The notes below the pieces were generated by a model. The model was not told the origin of the DNA and made no database searches. It saw only the letters and a list, made by a program, of their open reading frames with translations. From Acidobacteriota bacterium (lineage in GTDB: Bacteria; Acidobacteriota; Vicinamibacteria; Vicinamibacterales; Vicinamibacteraceae), in contig JAEZCY010000092.1 in assembly GCA_023429845.1 (NCBI GenBank), positions 1 to 9,783 on the forward strand: a DNA stretch of 9,783 bases, written 5' to 3'. Positions 6,405 through 9,783 of the stretch are shown here, one piece after another. Made by a program: the position numbers and the translations under genes. How positions within the stretch are numbered: the first letter of the stretch is position 1; every line of letters starts with the position of its first letter.

Positions 6405-6432
6405 ACCTGCGGAGCGACAATCACCGCCTCGC

Positions 6433-7542
<1,110 letters not shown>

Positions 7543-7582
7543 CGGCTGAAAAGAGCCACGAAATACGGCTCGAAACGGGTGG

Positions 7583-7588
7583 TAGGAT
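7583..7588 (+). promoter_or_regulatory. Possible -10 element of nadB
   Basis: TAGGAT matches four of the six positions of TATAAT, including the key first TA and last T. It is followed about seven bases later by a plausible start site (about 7595). The matching -35 region (about 7560-7565, GAAATA) is poor, so this rests on the -10 alone. If it is right, transcription would begin inside the left arm of the adjacent inverted repeat, which would then act as a DNA operator rather than an RNA hairpin. Confidence 0.3.
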
Positions 7589-7624
7589 AGCAGGGTCCCG
7601 GCAGAACCCTGCTCGCCCGAGCAG
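7589..7624 (+). promoter_or_regulatory. Two overlapping inverted repeats upstream of nadB (operator or attenuator candidate)
   Basis: AGCAGGGT (7589-7596) is the perfect complement of ACCCTGCT (7606-7613), with 9 bases between. The right arm overlaps a second perfect repeat, CTGCTCG (7609-7615) with CGAGCAG (7618-7624). The middle segment can pair with either flank but not both, the layout of an attenuator or switch. The first repeat could equally be a dyad operator. A third possible pair, TCGGGC (7628-7633) with GCCCGA (7660-7665), touches the purine-rich GAGGAG before the start codon. I match none of these to a known NAD-responsive riboswitch or regulator site. GC-rich DNA forms such pairs easily. 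Confidence 0.4.
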
Positions 7625-7683
7625 GCGTCGGGCCCGTCGAGTGCGAGACGAGCGCCAGAGCCCGAGGAGCAGACACCCCACCG

Positions 7684-9246
7684 GTGACAAACAATCCCGA
7701 CTTCCTGGTGCTCGGCAGCGGCATAGCGGCGCTCCGCGCGGCGCTGGCCCTGGCGACCCGGGGACGCGTCCGCATCCTGACCAAGGGCGAGCCGAACCAG
7801 GGCAGTACCGGGTGGGCACAGGGTGGCATCGCCGCCGCGCTCGGTGACGACGATTCCCCCGACCTCCATTACCAGGACACGCTGGCTGCAGGCGACGGCC
7901 TGTGCGAGGCGGGCGCCGTGAGGGCGCTCGTCGAGGAAGGACCTGCCTACGTGTCGGAACTGCTGGCGTGGGGCGCACGCTTCGATCGGCTGCCTGACGG
8001 TCGCCCGGCGCCGACGCGCGAGGCGGCACACAGCGTGCGCCGTGTGTTCCACGCCGAGGACGCGACGGGCCGCGAGATCAGCCGCGTTCTCCACGCCCAG
8101 GTGGCGGCCGTGCCCGCGATCACGGTGACCGACCATGCCGTCGTCACCGAGTTGCTGTGCCGGGATGGCCGCTGCATCGGTGCGGCGTATCGCGACGCCC
8201 GCGGCCAGCGCGTCGAGGTTCATGCCGCCGCCACGCTGCTGGCCACGGGTGGGGCGGGGCAGGTGTTCGCGCAGACGACGAACCCGAGCGTCATCTCCGG
8301 TGACGGCATGGCCATGGCGTTCGATGCGGGCGCCGAGGTGGCCGATCTCGAGTTCGTCCAGTTCCACCCGACCGTGCTCGACGTGCCGGGTCGTCCGCGG
8401 TTCCTCCTGTCGGAGGCATTGCGTGGGGAGGGTGCGCGTCTCGTGAACGCCTCGGGCGAGGCCTTCATGACCCGGTACGAGGCTGCTGCGGAACTCGCGC
8501 CGCGCGACCGGGTCGCCAGGGCCATCGTCAGCGAGCGCGAGCGGACGGGCGCGCCGGTGTACCTGTCGCTGGCGCACATGACGGCCATCGACGTCCACGC
8601 ACGCTTCCCGCTCATCGCCGAGGTCTGTCGCGACGTGGGCCTCGACCTGGCGCGCGATCCGATCCCGGTGAGCCCGGCCGTGCACTACATGATGGGCGGC
8701 GTGGTCACCGACCTCGACGGCCGGACGTCGGTGCCCGGGTTGTACGCGGCCGGCGAAGTGGCGTGTACGGGCGTGCACGGCGCCAATCGCCTCGCCAGCA
8801 ACTCCTTGCTCGAGGGGTTGGTGTTCGGCGCCCGCGCCGGTGCCGCCATGGGCGAACCATCGCGAACACGCGGATCGTGGGGACCGGGACGGCTCGTCGC
8901 GTGCGGTCCGGTGATCCCGTCGCCTGGCGGAACCCTGCCGCCGGGCCTCGATGGAGGCACGGTACGGGCGCGTGCCTGGCGCGACCTGGGCCTGGTGCGG
9001 ACGGGTGAAGGGCTGAGGGCGGCGCATGCATACTTCGCGTGCGCGTACGCGGCCTGCGCAACGTCGCCGCCCGGCGATCTCGAGGCCGCCCAGTTGCGCA
9101 GCCTGATCACCGTGGCGTTCCTCGTGAGCCGCGCCGCCTTGCGGCGGGAAGAGAGCAGGGGCGGCCATTACAGGACCGATTTTCCGGAGCGTCGAGACGA
9201 TGTGTGGGACCATCACTGCAGCGACGCATTACGCAGGGCGGACTGA
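7684..9246 (+). CDS. nadB: L-aspartate oxidase
   Basis: This is an FAD-dependent cytoplasmic enzyme that oxidises L-aspartate to iminoaspartate, the first step of de novo NAD synthesis; NadA then makes quinolinate. The protein is 520 aa, near the usual 520-540. The N-terminal dinucleotide-binding motif is 'FLVLGSGIAALRAAL' (GSGIAAL at 11-17), followed by the typical 'GSTGWAQGGIAAAL'. Active-site features are H228 in 'VQFHPTVLD', the 'LLSEALRGEGA' loop with R247, H334 in 'AVHYMMGGV', and R369 in 'GVHGANRLASNSLLEG', the region of the substrate-binding Arg in E. coli NadB. The C-terminal helical domain ends 'HYRTDFPERRDD'. This motif set with GGIAAAL and the C-terminal domain favours NadB over succinate dehydrogenase flavoproteins. 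The GTG start at 7684 is the only one before the FAD motif. A purine-rich GAGGAG lies a long 14 bases upstream. proS begins six bases after the stop, so the two are probably cotranscribed. nadA and nadC are not in view. Confidence 0.96.
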   Translation: MTNNPDFLVLGSGIAALRAALALATRGRVRILTKGEPNQGSTGWAQGGIAAALGDDDSPDLHYQDTLAAGDGLCEAGAVRALVEEGPAYVSELLAWGARFDRLPDGRPAPTREAAHSVRRVFHAEDATGREISRVLHAQVAAVPAITVTDHAVVTELLCRDGRCIGAAYRDARGQRVEVHAAATLLATGGAGQVFAQTTNPSVISGDGMAMAFDAGAEVADLEFVQFHPTVLDVPGRPRFLLSEALRGEGARLVNASGEAFMTRYEAAAELAPRDRVARAIVSERERTGAPVYLSLAHMTAIDVHARFPLIAEVCRDVGLDLARDPIPVSPAVHYMMGGVVTDLDGRTSVPGLYAAGEVACTGVHGANRLASNSLLEGLVFGARAGAAMGEPSRTRGSWGPGRLVACGPVIPSPGGTLPPGLDGGTVRARAWRDLGLVRTGEGLRAAHAYFACAYAACATSPPGDLEAAQLRSLITVAFLVSRAALRREESRGGHYRTDFPERRDDVWDHHCSDALRRAD

Positions 9247-9252
9247 ACGATC

Positions 9253-9783
9253 ATGAGTGAGCAGGTGAAGGAACAGGCCCAGAAGGGCGGCAAGTCGGCT
9301 GGCAAGGGGGACGCGCTCGTCACCGCCATCACGCCGCAGGGCGAGGACTACTCGCGCTGGTATCTCGATGTGGTGCTGCGGGCGGAACTGGCCGACTACA
9401 CGCCGGGGCTCAAGGGCTGCATGACGATCCGGCCCTACGGCTACGCCATCTGGGAACGCATCCAGCAGTTGCTCGACGCGCGTCTCAAGGCCACCGGGCA
9501 CGTGAACGCGTACTTCCCGCTGTTCATCCCCGAAAGTCTGCTGATGAAGGAGGCGGAGCACGTCGAAGGCTTCGCGCCCGAGGTCGCATGGGTCACGCAC
9601 GGCGGCAAGGAGAAGCTCGAGGAGAAGCTGGCGATCCGGCCCACGTCGGAGGTGATCATCGGCACGATGTACGCCAAGTGGCTGCAGTCGTGGCGTGACC
9701 TCCCGATCCTCATCAACCAGTGGGCCAACGTCGTCCGCTGGGAGAAGGTGACCCGGCCGTTCCTGCGCACCACGGAGTTCCTC
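9253..9783 (+). CDS. proS: Prolyl-tRNA synthetase, archaeal/eukaryotic-type (partial, right edge)
   Basis: This class II synthetase attaches proline to tRNA-Pro in the cytoplasm. Only the first 177 residues are visible, and the frame is open to the window end. After a Lys/Gly/Gln-rich leader (about 1-20) comes 'AITPQGEDYSRWYLDVVLRAELADY', then 'GCMTIRPYGYAIWERIQ', which is typical of the short ProS type without the bacterial editing insertion. 'LAIRPTSEVIIGTMYAKWL' follows (RPTSE at 129-133). The class II motif 2 region is 'WANVVRWEKVTRPFLRTTEF' (R162, R172). In the long bacterial form this segment begins MRxSK and 'TEEVIT', which is absent here, so the archaeal-type form is favoured. ATG 9253 is six bases after the nadB stop. 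No strong ribosome site precedes it (GGGCGGAC is weak), so translational coupling to nadB is plausible. Confidence 0.94.
   Translation, partial: MSEQVKEQAQKGGKSAGKGDALVTAITPQGEDYSRWYLDVVLRAELADYTPGLKGCMTIRPYGYAIWERIQQLLDARLKATGHVNAYFPLFIPESLLMKEAEHVEGFAPEVAWVTHGGKEKLEEKLAIRPTSEVIIGTMYAKWLQSWRDLPILINQWANVVRWEKVTRPFLRTTEFL

Larger units (their letters stand above)
7543..7683. other. 141-bp divergent intergenic region between aroB and nadB
   Basis: This region must hold the start signals for both genes. For nadB, TAGGAT at 7583-7588 is a reasonable -10 box, but I see no convincing -35 about 17 bases upstream. For aroB, TATTTC (complement of 7560-7565) is a weak -10 candidate. The part before nadB is rich in inverted repeats (listed separately). 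GAGGAG at 7664-7669 is the best Shine-Dalgarno-like sequence before nadB, but it lies 14 bases from the GTG, longer than usual. Confidence 0.6.

Overview
The window is a stretch of ordinary, tightly packed bacterial chromosome with high GC (roughly 70 % by eye). It holds nine protein genes that I can support, plus the end of a tenth. The gene set and protein style suggest a member of the Acidobacteriota, perhaps the Vicinamibacteria. The grounds are a small exported protein with an 'ASGKVLTNADLP' segment, a prepilin peptidase beside minor pilin genes and an NtrC-type regulator, and an archaeal/eukaryotic-style ProS. This assignment rests on general resemblance, not on a search.

Region 1 (1-6350, all + strand) is a type IV pilus or type II secretion-like locus. 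It runs: the C-terminal part of a repeat-rich, probably TPR-like protein (cut by the left edge); prepilin peptidase PilD; a small membrane-anchored protein with a PAS domain but no kinase; a 144-bp gap with a possible sigma-54 promoter; three consecutive prepilin-like proteins resembling PilV, PilW and PilX/GspK; a small exported coiled-coil protein; and a complete NtrC/PilR-family sigma-54 activator. Most junctions overlap by a few bases (GTGA, TGATG, ATGA), which indicates translational coupling. In the likely scheme PilD cleaves and methylates the three prepilins, these prime or cap a pilus or pseudopilus, and the NtrC-type regulator drives their transcription. No histidine kinase that would phosphorylate the regulator is present.

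Region 2 (6351-7683) holds a convergent junction with a possible terminator and a small GGATGGC repeat, then aroB (3-dehydroquinate synthase) on the - strand, then a 141-bp divergent intergenic region. That region contains two overlapping, mutually exclusive inverted repeats upstream of nadB.

Region 3 (7684-9783, + strand) holds nadB (L-aspartate oxidase, first step of de novo NAD synthesis). Six bases further on begins proS (prolyl-tRNA synthetase), which is cut by the right edge.

I see no mobile element, CRISPR array, tRNA, rRNA or phage gene, and nothing clearly amounts to a new biological system. The points most worth a second look are the stepwise loss of the canonical Glu+5 across the three prepilins, the PAS protein without a kinase, the candidate sigma-54 promoter almost touching the first pilin start codon, and the dyads in front of nadB.
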